A DNA stretch of 64,000 bases, taken from positions 25,188 to 89,187 of the forward strand of contig NZ_JBGCCH010000038.1 of NCBI RefSeq assembly GCF_041261205.1. The letters are read 5' to 3'. This document shows positions 10,776 through 21,300 of the stretch, one piece after another. The position numbers and the translations under genes were made by a program. The notes under the pieces were generated by a model. The model saw only the letters and a list, made by a program, of their open reading frames with translations. It had not been told where the DNA came from and did not search any database. The stretch's first letter is position 1; each line of letters opens with the position of its first letter. Origin of the DNA: Catenulispora sp. MAP5-51 (GTDB lineage Bacteria; Actinomycetota; Actinomycetes; Streptomycetales; Catenulisporaceae).

Positions 10776-12026
10776 GTGAGCCTCGACATGGGATCGGACA
10801 CGTCGGCCGTGGACAGCGCGCGACGGGGATTCACCGGCCGGTTCGGCGGCGAGCCCGCCGGCGTGTGGGCCGCCCCGGGACGTGTGAACGTGATCGGCGA
10901 ACACACCGACTACAACGACGGCTTCGTGCTGCCGATGGCCATCGACCGCGCCTGCTACGCGGCCGCCGCGCCGCGCGAGGACCGGATCCTGCGCGTGCAC
11001 GCCGCGCAGCTCGACGACACGGTCGAGATCTCGCTCGACGCCCTCGTCGGCCCGGGCTCGGCGTCCGACACCCGCGACGCCTCGAATCCCGACATGGCGC
11101 CGCTGGCCGACCCGGCGGTATCCGGCTGGGCCGGCTACCCGATCGGCGTCGCCTGGATCCTGCAGCAGGCCGGGTTCCCGGTCCGCGGCGCGGACATCTA
11201 CCTCACCAGCACGGTGCCGGTCGGCTCCGGACTGTCCTCCTCCGCCGCGCTCGAGTGCGCGACCGCCCTCGCGCTGGCCGGGGTCTCGGAGTTCGAGCTC
11301 ACCACCGCCGAACTCGCGCGGCACACCCAGCGCGCGGAGAACATCTACGCCGGCGTGCCCTGCGGCCCGCTGGACCAGATGTCCTCGGCGTTCGGCCAGG
11401 ACGGCTCGGTGCTGTTCATCGACACCCGCAGCGGCGAAGTCCGGCCGCAGCCCTTCGACCTGGCCGCGCAGGACGCGCTGCTGCTGGTCATCGACACCCG
11501 CGTATCGCACGCGCACGGCGAGAACGGCTACGCCGACCGCCGCTCCGCCTGCGAGCGCGCCGCGGAGTTCCTGGGTGTCCGGGCCCTGCGCGACGTCCCG
11601 CCGGCCGACCTGCCGGAGTCCTTCGCCAAGGTCTCCGTCGGCCTCGGCGAGACCTTCGCACGGCGCCTGCGGCACGTGGTCACCGAGGACGCGCGCGTCG
11701 AGCAGTTCGTCGAGATCCTGCACCAGGAACCCCTGTCCCTGCCGCGCCTCGGGCACCGCATGATGCAGTCCCACGCCTCCCTGCGCGACGACTACGAGGT
11801 CAGCGCCCCCGAACTCGACCTGGCCGTGAGCACCGCCGTCGCGGCCGGCGCGCACGGCGCGCGGATGACCGGCGGCGGCTTCGGCGGCAGCGCCATCGCG
11901 CTGGTCGACCGGGAGATCCTGGACGAGGTCCAGGACGCGATCCGCGCCGCCTTCGCAGAGCACGGATACACCGAGCCCCAGTTCTTCCCCGCCGTCGCCT
12001 CGGCCGGCGCGCACCGGATCGCCTGA
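10776..12026 (+). CDS. galK: Galactokinase
   Basis: GHMP-family kinase of about 416 residues that phosphorylates galactose to galactose-1-phosphate in the Leloir pathway. Visible are the galactokinase signature GRVNVIGEHTDYNDGFVLP, the ATP-binding GSGLSSSAALE and the C-terminal GARMTGGGFGG loop. GTG 10776 is chosen because GAGGG ends five bases upstream; GTG at 10764 and 10770 and ATG 10788 are in frame. galT follows 15 bases later, so the two form an operon. No galE is present in the window. Confidence 0.95.
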   Translation: MSLDMGSDTSAVDSARRGFTGRFGGEPAGVWAAPGRVNVIGEHTDYNDGFVLPMAIDRACYAAAAPREDRILRVHAAQLDDTVEISLDALVGPGSASDTRDASNPDMAPLADPAVSGWAGYPIGVAWILQQAGFPVRGADIYLTSTVPVGSGLSSSAALECATALALAGVSEFELTTAELARHTQRAENIYAGVPCGPLDQMSSAFGQDGSVLFIDTRSGEVRPQPFDLAAQDALLLVIDTRVSHAHGENGYADRRSACERAAEFLGVRALRDVPPADLPESFAKVSVGLGETFARRLRHVVTEDARVEQFVEILHQEPLSLPRLGHRMMQSHASLRDDYEVSAPELDLAVSTAVAAGAHGARMTGGGFGGSAIALVDREILDEVQDAIRAAFAEHGYTEPQFFPAVASAGAHRIA

Positions 12027-12041
12027 CGGAGACCTCGAACC

Positions 12042-13075
<1,034 letters not shown>

Positions 13076-13079
<4 letters not shown>

Positions 13080-13681
13080 CTGCTCCTCGGCGTGCGGATC
13101 AGCAGGCTGGCAAAGACGTCCTCCTCGCCGGTCACGCAGTAGGTGTGCGGCACGTCCGCCTTCCAGGAGACGTGCTCGCCGGGCCCGGCGTTGAGCAACG
13201 CGTCGGGCGGGCCCACTTCCGCGATCCCGCTGAAAACAGTGAGGTACTCGACCGTTCCCGGCGGATGCGCGGGGGAGAGCTGTTTGTAGCCGGGGCGGAT
13301 GTGGAGACGGAAGAGCTCCGTGTCGATGTTGTTGCCGGCGTTGCCGGCGTTGCCAGCGCTGCCGTCGTTGTCGGCGTCGGAGAACGTCTCCAGGAGCGTG
13401 GCCGAGACCGCGGTCCCGTGGATCGTCTCCAGTGGTTTGTCGCCGCGTTGCTGGGGATCGGGGAGCAGCGCGCCGATGGGGACGCCGAGGCGGCCGGCGA
13501 TCGCGTACAGGGTCTCGACCGTGGGGTTGCCGCGGGAGCCGTCCTCCAGCCCGGACAGGGTGGCCTTGCCCACGCCGGCGTCGCGCGCCAGGGCCGACAG
13601 GCTCACGTCCCGCTCGCGGCGCAGGCGCCGGATGCGGGCGCCGATTTGGGCGGCGAAGTCCGCTGTCGTGCCTTCTTCCAC
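13076..13681 (-). CDS. XRE-cupin transcriptional regulator
   Basis: A 201-residue DNA-binding protein with an N-terminal HTH_3 domain (about residues 10-70; SLSALARDAGVGKATLSGLEDGSRGNPTVETLYAIA) and a C-terminal cupin (about 118-195). These regulators usually sense a small molecule through the cupin. It is divergent to a benE-type transporter gene across a 67-base gap that holds a perfect palindrome, so it most likely controls that gene and itself. A short GNAGNAGN repeat lies in the linker between domains. The start is GTG. Confidence 0.85.
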
Positions 13682-13717
13682 GGTCGCAACCTACACCGGA
13701 TGCCGGGCCTGGTAGCT

Positions 13718-13735
13718 TGTTCCATATACGGAACA
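13718..13735. promoter_or_regulatory. Palindromic operator between XRE-cupin regulator and benE-like gene
   Basis: TGTTCC-ATATAC-GGAACA is a perfect 6+6 bp inverted repeat lying 14 bases before the transporter start and 37 bases before the regulator start. Its size and position suit a dimeric XRE regulator acting on both genes. Confidence 0.65.
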
Positions 13736-13748
13736 GGGGAGGTCCGTC

Positions 13749-15038
13749 GTGGCGGTGGAGCAGGCTTCTGGGACTATTGGGAATTCTGGGGCTTCTGAGA
13801 ACTCTGTGGCTTCTGAGAATTCTGGGGCTTCGGGGGATTCGGCCGAGGGGCTGGGACCCACGTTCGGCGCGGGCGTCGTCACCGCGCTCGTCGGGTTCAC
13901 GAGCTCGTTCGCCGTGGTCATCGCCGGACTGCGCGCGATCGGGGCCACGGAGCGCCAGGCGGCGTCGGGACTGCTGGTGCTGAGCGTCTCGATGGGCATC
14001 GCAGGGATCGTATTCAGCGTCCGCCACCGGATGCCGATCAGCATCGCCTGGTCCACCCCCGGCGCGGCGCTGCTCGTGAGCATCGGCGCCGGCCGCGCAC
14101 ACGCCGGCCACGGAGGCGCGGGCGGCTACCGCGAAGCCCTCGGCGCGTTCGCGGTGGCGGGTCTGCTGACCGTGGTCACGGGCTTCTCCCGGACGCTGAC
14201 CCGCTGGATCGCGACCATCCCGGCCGCGATCTCGGCCGCGATGCTCGCCGGCGTCATCGCACCGATCTGCCTGGAATCGGCGCAGGCGGCGGTACACCTG
14301 CCGAAACTGGCCCTGCCGGCGATCGCGGTCTGGGTGGTCCTGGGCCGCTTCGCCAAGCGCTGGGCCACCCCGGCGGCCCTGGCCGCGGCGTTCATCGGCC
14401 TGGCCCTGGACCCCTCCACCCGCGGCCACCTGACCGGCGGCCTGCTCCCGACCCTGACGGCCACCACCCCGCGCCTGGACATCGGAACCCTGATAAGCCT
14501 CGCCCTCCCGCTGTACCTGGTGACGATGGCATCCCAGAACCTCGCGGGCATAGCGGTCATGCGCAGCTACGGCTACGAACCCCCGATCCGCGAAGTCCTG
14601 ATGGGCACCGGCGCCGCCACCACCCTCGGCGCCCCCTTCGGCGGCATCGCCATCAACTTCGCCGCCATCACCGCGGCCCTGGCCGCCAGCCCCGACGCCC
14701 ACCGCGACCCCCACCGCCGGTGGATCGCCGCCACGACGGCGGGGGCGCTGTACGTCGTCCTCGGCCTGGGCGCAGCGGCGGCGACGGCACTGCTGATCGC
14801 CGCGCCGCCACTGTTGATCGAAGGCGTCGCAGGCCTCGCCCTCCTCCCCGCCCTCGGCGGCGCATTGACCACGGCCCTGAGCGACACCCGCTACCGTGAC
14901 CCGGCGACCGCGGCCTTCGTCACCACCGCATCGGGCATCACGGTCGCGGGCATCGGCGCGGCCTTCTGGGGCCTGCTGGTAGGCCTCGGCCTACTGGCCG
15001 CATCCCAGTTCAGACAGCACCAGATGAACAACGTGTGA
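13749..15038 (+). CDS. benE: BenE-family (benzoate/H+ symporter-like) transporter
   Basis: A 429-residue membrane protein with about 12 hydrophobic segments, matching the BenE/NCS2-like family (GFTSSFAVVIAGLRAIGATERQAASGL near the N-terminus, MPISIAWSTPGAALL). Family members import benzoate with protons, but the substrate here is not shown and no benzoate catabolic gene is adjacent. The first 35 residues are a Ser/Gly/Glu/Asn-rich tail encoded by imperfect 24-base direct repeats at about 13768-13835. Start GTG 13749. Likely controlled by the divergent XRE-cupin protein. Confidence 0.85.
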   Translation: MAVEQASGTIGNSGASENSVASENSGASGDSAEGLGPTFGAGVVTALVGFTSSFAVVIAGLRAIGATERQAASGLLVLSVSMGIAGIVFSVRHRMPISIAWSTPGAALLVSIGAGRAHAGHGGAGGYREALGAFAVAGLLTVVTGFSRTLTRWIATIPAAISAAMLAGVIAPICLESAQAAVHLPKLALPAIAVWVVLGRFAKRWATPAALAAAFIGLALDPSTRGHLTGGLLPTLTATTPRLDIGTLISLALPLYLVTMASQNLAGIAVMRSYGYEPPIREVLMGTGAATTLGAPFGGIAINFAAITAALAASPDAHRDPHRRWIAATTAGALYVVLGLGAAAATALLIAAPPLLIEGVAGLALLPALGGALTTALSDTRYRDPATAAFVTTASGITVAGIGAAFWGLLVGLGLLAASQFRQHQMNNV

Positions 15039-15142
15039 CCGAAGGCAATCACCACCTAGCACAGGGTGGACCCCAAGAGCCCTGATGGATAAGCTGGCAC
15101 GTCGGATCTCAGGACCCAGATCTACCCAGGGGAGAAGTAAAG

Positions 15143-17065
15143 GTGTCCGCAAAGAAGCTCACGGCAGCCGCCGCGACAGCCCTTGCCGCAGCCACTTCTT
15201 TGGCGATGCCGGCTCATGCGAATGTCTCGCCGAAGACGTTCCCGGGGTTGAACGGGAAGCTGACTGTTTCCACTGGGGACAACCAGCTGCACTTCGTCAG
15301 CCAGGGCAGCACCACCGCCGAGAACATGCCTTCTTCGAAGGTCGTCGACGCCGAGTGGTCTCCGAACGCCAGCCGGGTCGCCTACGTCGACCAGAACGGC
15401 AGCGTGATCTCGGCTCGGTCTGACGGCAGCGACCCGATAGTCGTGGCCGCCAACGCGGGTGCGACGCATCCCACCTGGATGAACGGCGGCAGCTTCATCG
15501 TCTACGCGGCAGGCGGCAACCTCTACCAGGTTCCGAGCCTCGGCGGCACTGCTCCGGTGGTTCTCTCTGCGGGACACCAGTCGGGCGACCAGGACTCCGC
15601 ACCCCAGGGCGGCGCGAATGGGGTGCTCGCCTTCCAGCGCATAGATGGCAAGAGCCACGTTTCCGGGGTCTGGATCTACAACGGCTATACCGGAGGCGCG
15701 GGGTTCGTTCTGAACACCGGCGGAGGCCGGAACCCCTCGCTCTCGCCGGACGCGCGCACGGTCACCTTCTCCATGCCGGACACCCAGTACCCGAACCCGG
15801 GTCTGCAGATCTTCACCATTGGCGTCGACGGCCAGAATCGCACGCAGCTGACCAATGACCAGGGCTCGAACGTCAAGAACGACCGCCCCGTGTGGTCGCC
15901 GGACGGCCGCACCATCGCCTACGCCAACGCCATCAACGGCGAGATCATGACCATCGCGCCGGTCAAGGGGGCGCCGGAGACCCCGATCAGCCCGCTCAAC
16001 GGCCGCCTCAGCTGGCAGCCCGCGGCGAACATGCAGCAGCCGCCCTCCGCCGACAACCCGGTCAACCTCGTCGAGCGCCTCGACGGGGCCGACCGCATCG
16101 AGACCGCGGTGCAGATCTCGCACTGGTCGTGGGATGCGGTCGCGTCGAACCCGCCGGCTTCGCGGCAGGCTGACATCGCGGTCATCGCGCGTCAGGATGT
16201 GCCCGCCGACGCGCTCGCGGGTACCGCGCTGGCCCGGCAGCTCAAGGGTGGCAAGGGCCCGCTGCTGCTCACTGAGACCAGCGGCCTGGACCCGCGCACG
16301 CTCGCCGAGTTGAAGCGCACGCTGCGGCCGGGTTCGTACGTGTACGTGCTCGGGCAGACGCAGGCCATCTCCCAGCACACGTTCGACCAGATCGCCGCCG
16401 CTGGCTTCCGGCCGTCGCGTATCGGTGGGCAGGACCGGTTCGAGACGGCTGTCGACGTCGCCGAGACCATCGTGCCGACCTACACCCACGACCCGGTGAC
16501 CCTGTTGGCCGCGACCGGTCTGGACTTCCCGGACGCGCTGGCGGCCGGTGCCGTGGCGGCGTCGCGGCCGAACACCGTCGTGGTTCTCACCAACGACAAG
16601 AAGATGCCGGCGGCGACGTTGAACTACCTCAACGCTTTTCCGCAGCGCACTGTCATCGGGGTCGGCGGCCAGGCCGTGACGGCTCTGAACTCGGTCCACA
16701 TGGCGGCGACTTCGGCGGCCGGCAGCGACCGGTTCGTGACCGCCTCGCTTGTCGCGCGCAAGTTCTTCGGCGGGCCGCAGGTCGTCGGGATCGCGACCGG
16801 GTACAAGTTCCCGGACGCGTTGGCCGGTGGTGTGCTGGCCGGTTCGGTTGGCGGCCCGCTGCTGCTCACCGGTCCGACCGCGCTGCCGTCGGAGACAGCC
16901 GACTATCTGCGTGACGCCTCCGGCTCGGTCAACGACGTCATCATGTTCGGTGGTCCCGAGGTGCTCGACGAGGGCATCCAGAACCAGGTCGGCGACCTCA
17001 TGGGCGATCCCAACTCGTGGGTCTACCAGGAGAACAACCCGGCCGCGCACACCGGTCCGAGGTAA
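15143..17065 (+). CDS. Secreted TolB-like propeller protein with three cell-wall-binding repeats (CWB2)
   Basis: A 640-residue exported protein. A Sec signal peptide ends at about AHA-NV (residue 27). Residues about 30-290 carry PD40/TolB-type beta-propeller blades (for example WSPDGRTIAYANA). The C-terminal part, about 310-625, has three cell-wall-binding type 2 repeats, marked by ERLDGADRIETAV, GGQDRFETAV and GSDRFVTAS with phased FPDALA segments. CWB2 repeats anchor proteins to anionic wall polymers. The GTG start has GGGGAGAAG upstream. It is monocistronic and ends in a strong hairpin terminator. The partner or substrate of the propeller is unknown. Confidence 0.85.
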   Translation: MSAKKLTAAAATALAAATSLAMPAHANVSPKTFPGLNGKLTVSTGDNQLHFVSQGSTTAENMPSSKVVDAEWSPNASRVAYVDQNGSVISARSDGSDPIVVAANAGATHPTWMNGGSFIVYAAGGNLYQVPSLGGTAPVVLSAGHQSGDQDSAPQGGANGVLAFQRIDGKSHVSGVWIYNGYTGGAGFVLNTGGGRNPSLSPDARTVTFSMPDTQYPNPGLQIFTIGVDGQNRTQLTNDQGSNVKNDRPVWSPDGRTIAYANAINGEIMTIAPVKGAPETPISPLNGRLSWQPAANMQQPPSADNPVNLVERLDGADRIETAVQISHWSWDAVASNPPASRQADIAVIARQDVPADALAGTALARQLKGGKGPLLLTETSGLDPRTLAELKRTLRPGSYVYVLGQTQAISQHTFDQIAAAGFRPSRIGGQDRFETAVDVAETIVPTYTHDPVTLLAATGLDFPDALAAGAVAASRPNTVVVLTNDKKMPAATLNYLNAFPQRTVIGVGGQAVTALNSVHMAATSAAGSDRFVTASLVARKFFGGPQVVGIATGYKFPDALAGGVLAGSVGGPLLLTGPTALPSETADYLRDASGSVNDVIMFGGPEVLDEGIQNQVGDLMGDPNSWVYQENNPAAHTGPR

Positions 17066-17087
17066 CCCTCCAGACACCCGCTTCTGC

Positions 17088-17120
17088 AAGGGCGACGACG
17101 CTTCCGGCGTCGTCGCCCTT
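17088..17120 (+). terminator. Hairpin terminator behind the CWB2 gene
   Basis: A perfect 14-bp stem (left arm 17088-17101, right arm 17107-17120) with a TTCCG loop begins 23 bases after the stop codon. The stem ends in TT, with no long T tract, as is common in actinobacteria. Confidence 0.85.
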
Positions 17121-17177
17121 TCGGCTACCCAGAGTTACCACCCACCCGAACCGGCTATCCTGAGCAGTCACACAACC

Positions 17178-17254
17178 GCACCACCAACGCATCACCAACG
17201 CACCACCAACGCACCACCAACGCACCACCAACGCACCACCAACGCACCACACCG
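17178..17254 (+). repeat. 11-bp tandem repeat upstream of the DUF2344 gene
   Basis: Six consecutive copies of GCACCACCAAC (17178-17243; the second copy has one change) are followed by a degenerate seventh. It lies 36-112 bases before the GTG of the next gene. The period is close to one helical turn. Confidence 0.8.
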
Positions 17255-17289
17255 CACCACAACCCGCCCCACCGAGGAGACCCGACCCC

Positions 17290-18138
17290 GTGGCCCGCAT
17301 GCCCGACGGCCCGCCCCCGCCGCCGACCGTTCAGAAGCTCCGTATCCGCTACGCCAAGCGTGGGCGGCTTCGCTTCACCAGCCACCGTGACATTCAGCGT
17401 GCCTTCGAGCGTGCGTTGCGGCGGGCGCGGGTGCCGATGGCGTACTCGGCGGGGTTCACGCCGCATCCGAAGGTGTCGTGGGCCGGAGCGGCGCCGACCG
17501 GGGTGGCCAGTGAGGCCGAGTACGTCGAGATCGGGGTCACGCGGGCGCTGGTGCCCGCCGAGTTGGCCGCCGCTTTGGACGGGTCGCTGCCGGCTGACCT
17601 GGACATTCTGGAGGTCGTGGAGGCCGCGACGCCGAACCTGATGGAGCGGCTGGAGGCCTCCGTGTGGGAGATCCGGCTGCCGGGGGTGGCGCCGGAGGAG
17701 GCGGCCGCGGCGGTCGCCGCTTTCGACGCGGCGGGGGAGGTGCTGGTCGAGCGGATGACGAAGAACGGGGTGCGGACGTTCGACGCGCGGTCGGCCGTCG
17801 CCGGGATCCAGGCCGGGGCGGTGAGCTCGGACGACTCCGGGGGGCTCGGCGTTTCCGCTGGTCAGGGCGGTGTCGGCGAGGGTGACGGGCATGACGATCG
17901 ACCCTGTGCGATACTGCGACTAGTCGTGCGGCACCTGACACCCGCCGTGCGGCCCGACGACGTCCTGACCGGACTCGGTCGTGTGGCAGGCCTGGTGCCG
18001 CCCGTCCCGCCCCAGGTGACGAGGCTGGCGCAGGGGCCGCTGCGGGACGGATCCGACGCGACGCCGACCAGTGTGAGCGTGGAGGCGCTGTCCGATCCCC
18101 TGGATCCGGACCGGGCCGCCGCGGGGTCGGCGGCTTAG
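17290..18138 (+). CDS. TIGR03936 / DUF2344 family protein
   Basis: A 282-residue cytoplasmic protein. Its N-terminal 190 residues match the DUF2344 family (RIRYAKRGRLRFTSHRDIQRAFERALRRA and FTPHPKVSWA segments). Family members are fused to, or adjacent to, TIGR03960 radical SAM proteins and precede the RNase E/G gene; a role in RNA or tRNA maturation has been suggested only from context. The C-terminal about 90 residues are Gly/Asp-rich. GTG start with GAGGAG about 10 bases upstream. Confidence 0.88.
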   Translation: MARMPDGPPPPPTVQKLRIRYAKRGRLRFTSHRDIQRAFERALRRARVPMAYSAGFTPHPKVSWAGAAPTGVASEAEYVEIGVTRALVPAELAAALDGSLPADLDILEVVEAATPNLMERLEASVWEIRLPGVAPEEAAAAVAAFDAAGEVLVERMTKNGVRTFDARSAVAGIQAGAVSSDDSGGLGVSAGQGGVGEGDGHDDRPCAILRLVVRHLTPAVRPDDVLTGLGRVAGLVPPVPPQVTRLAQGPLRDGSDATPTSVSVEALSDPLDPDRAAAGSAA

Positions 18139-18392
18139 GCGGTGACCGGCCGGTGACGTCGAGAGCAAGACCCAACCAGACTTCTCGTCAGGTCGGTGCC
18201 CGGCCCCTCTAACGCCGGGCTGCGCCGGACGGACGAGGTGAAGAGACAACAAACAGCCACCTGTGTGGCGCCGCAGAGCACCCGGATCTGTCAGGGATTC
18301 GCCGGCCGTGCCCATCGTCTGCCGTACCGGCAGCAAGGATGAGGGTCACCGCTTCGCGTGCGCCCGGGGGGCATGACGGGAGAACCGCCCGG
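18139..18392 (+). other. rne leader region
   Basis: 254 bases without a supported ORF. A purine- and A-rich unpaired stretch around 18236-18256 (AGGTGAAGAGACAACAAAC) stands out in otherwise GC-rich sequence. RNase E mRNAs are often autoregulated through their 5' leader, so this stretch could be a cleavage site; that is inference only. Confidence 0.3.
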
Positions 18393-21300
18393 ATGCTCGA
18401 CAACGAGCCCACCGGCGTCCCCGGCGAACAGCCGGACCAGACGTCAGACGCGCAGGACGCGGCCGCCACGGCCGCCACCAACGAAGGCGAGGCGCCCAAG
18501 CGCCAGCGCCGGCGGGCGGCCAGCCGCCCGGCCGGCCCGCCGCAGCCCCCGGAGCCGGGGTCGGAGACGGGGCCGCAGGCCTCGGGCTCGGACGCCGCCG
18601 CCGCGGAGCCCGAGAGCAAGCCCAAGCGGGCTCGCAAGACGGCGGCCAAGAAGGTCGCCGCCCCAGAAAACGCCCCAGAGACTGCCCCAGAGGCAGCGCC
18701 GGAGCCGGAGACGGCCGAGGCCGGGGAGAGCACGCCCGCTGCCAAGAAGACCGCGCGGACCCGGACCCGGAAGAAGGCCGCCGAGGCCGAGCCGGCCGCG
18801 TCGGCTGAGACGGCCGACAGCGCGCCCGCCGGAAAGTCGGCAGGTGGCGCCGCTGAGCAGCCCGCTGCCGAGCAGGCCGCGTCGGAGGAGTCCGACGCGG
18901 CCGCGAAGGGCGCGCGCACGCGCACCCGGCGCCGCGCCACCTCGCCCGGTACCGTCGCCGAGCAGGCTTCGAGCGGTGGCACGGAAGCGAACGCCGAGGA
19001 GGCCGCGCAGAGCGGCCGCACCGGCACCGCCAAGCGCACCCGCGCCGCCGCGGCCGACCGTGAGCAGGCGACAGCCGGCGCCGAGGCCGCCTCGGCCCAG
19101 AGCAGCACCGGTAAGAGCGGTACCGCCAAGAGCGACACCGCCAAGGGCGCCGCGGCCAGCCAGGCCGACACCGCCCAGGCCGAGACCGCCGCCCAGGCCG
19201 AATCCGCCCCCGCGGCGCGCACCCGCACCCGCCGGCGTGCCACCTCGGCCGGTACCGCCGTCGAGCAGGGCGGCGCGGCCGAGAGCGCGGCCGCCCCGCA
19301 GGGCGCCGACACCGCCAAGTCCGCCGCCAAGGCTGCGGACAAGAACGCGGACAAGGCGAGCGACCAGCCCGCCGACTCCGCCTCCCGCCCGGCCGGCCTC
19401 GCCTCGCCGTTCGCGAACCCGTTCGCGGCGCCGCAGCTCCCGGCCAAGACGGCCAAGGCCGCGCAGGCCCAGGAGGCTCCGGCCGAGGCGCCCGCCAAGT
19501 CCGAGACCAAGGCTGAGACGAAGGCCGAGACCAGGGCCGAGTCCCAGGCCGAGGCCGCCGACGCCGCCGCCTCCGACACCGAGTCGGACGCCAAGCCCAA
19601 GCGCACCCGCCGCCGTGCCGCCTCCGCTCCGGCGGGTCCGCCGCGCGCGCAGGACCAGGCCGCCGAGTCCAAGCAGGACCGGCAGGACCGGCAGGACAAG
19701 CCGGACCGTCAGGACCGCCAGGACCGCCAGGAAAAGCCGGGCCGGCAGGACCGCCAAGGCAAGGCCGCCCAGCGGCGCTCCGTCCAGGAGTCCGCCGCCG
19801 AGGCCACCACGACCGCCGAGAGCCTGGAGAGCGCCGAGGCCCTGGAGGCCGTCGACCTCGAGAGCCTCTCCCCGGCCGAGCGGGCCCGCGCGATCATCGC
19901 CGCGCGCGCCGCCGCGCCGGCCGCCGGCGTCCTGTTCCAGGCGCCCGACCTGGCCACCGCCGCCGCGCAGAAGGCCGCCGCCAAGGCCGCCAAGTCCGAG
20001 GCGACCGAGACCGAGGCTGAAGCCGAGACCGAGGCGGAAGCCGAGGCCGAGGCCGAGCAGGCCCCGACCCGCCGCACCCGGACCCGCAACCGCAACCGCA
20101 ATCGCGCGGAGCAGGCCGAGTCCGCGCCCGAGGGCGCCGAGGCCGAAGCCGAGGACGAGGGCGACGAGGACGAGGAGGGCGGCGGCTCCTCCAGCCGCCG
20201 TCGCCGCCGGCGCCGCCGCCGGGCCGGCGGGGAGTCCATGGAGCCCGGTCCGGACGACCCGCCGAACACCGTGGTCAAGGTCCGCGAGTCCCGGGTGCGC
20301 AGCCGGGACCGCAAGGGCGGCCTGGTCTCCGACGACGACGTGCAGGGCGTGCGCGGCTCGACCCGCCTGGAGGCCAAGAAGCAGCGCCGCCGCGAGGGCC
20401 GGGACACCGGCCGCCGCCGTGCGCCGCTGATCACCGAGGCCGAGTTCCTCGCGCGGCGCGAGAGCGTCGAGCGGGTCATGGTGGTGCGCCAGAGCGGCGA
20501 CCGGACCCAGATCGGCGTGCTGGAGGACGGTGTGCTCGTCGAGCACTACGTCAACCGCGCGCAGTCCGCGTCCTACGTCGGCAACGTGTACCTGGGCAAG
20601 GTGCAGAACGTGCTGCCCTCGATGGAGGCGGCGTTCGTCGACATCGGCAAGGGCCGCAACGCCGTGCTGTACGCCGGCGAGGTCAACTTCGACGCGGCCG
20701 GCATCACCGGCCACGCCAAGCGCATCGAGAGCGTGCTCAAGAGCGGCCAGGCGGTCCTGACCCAGGTCACCAAGGACCCGATCGGCCACAAGGGCGCCCG
20801 GCTGACCAGCCAGATCTCGCTGCCCGGCCGCTATCTGGTCTACGTGCCCGAGGGCACCATGACCGGGATCAGCCGCAAGCTGCCGGAGAACGAGCGCAAC
20901 CGCCTCAAGGCCATCTTGAAGGCGGTCGTGCCCGAGCACGCCGGGGTCATCGTGCGCACCGCCGCCGAGGGCGCCACCGAGGACGAGCTGCGCCGCGACG
21001 TGGAGCGGCTGTCCGCGCAGTGGGAGGAGATCCAGCGCAAGGCGAAGTCCTCCGCGAGCTCGGCGCCGACGCTGCTCTACGGCGAGCCGGACCTGACCGT
21101 GCGCGTGGTGCGCGACATCTTCAACGAGGACTTCAGCAAGCTGATCGTCTCCGGCGACCAGGCCTGGGACACCATCCGCGAGTACGTCGGCGGGGTGGCC
21201 CCGGACCTGGCCCCGCGCCTGGAGCGCTGGACCTCCGAGCAGGACGTCTTCGCCGTGCACCGGGTCGACGAGCAGCTGGCCAAGGGGCTGGACCGCAAGG

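Noticed and set aside
17178..17254. Possible CRISPR array
   Set aside because: Units are 11 bp, directly adjacent with no spacers, and no cas gene is present.
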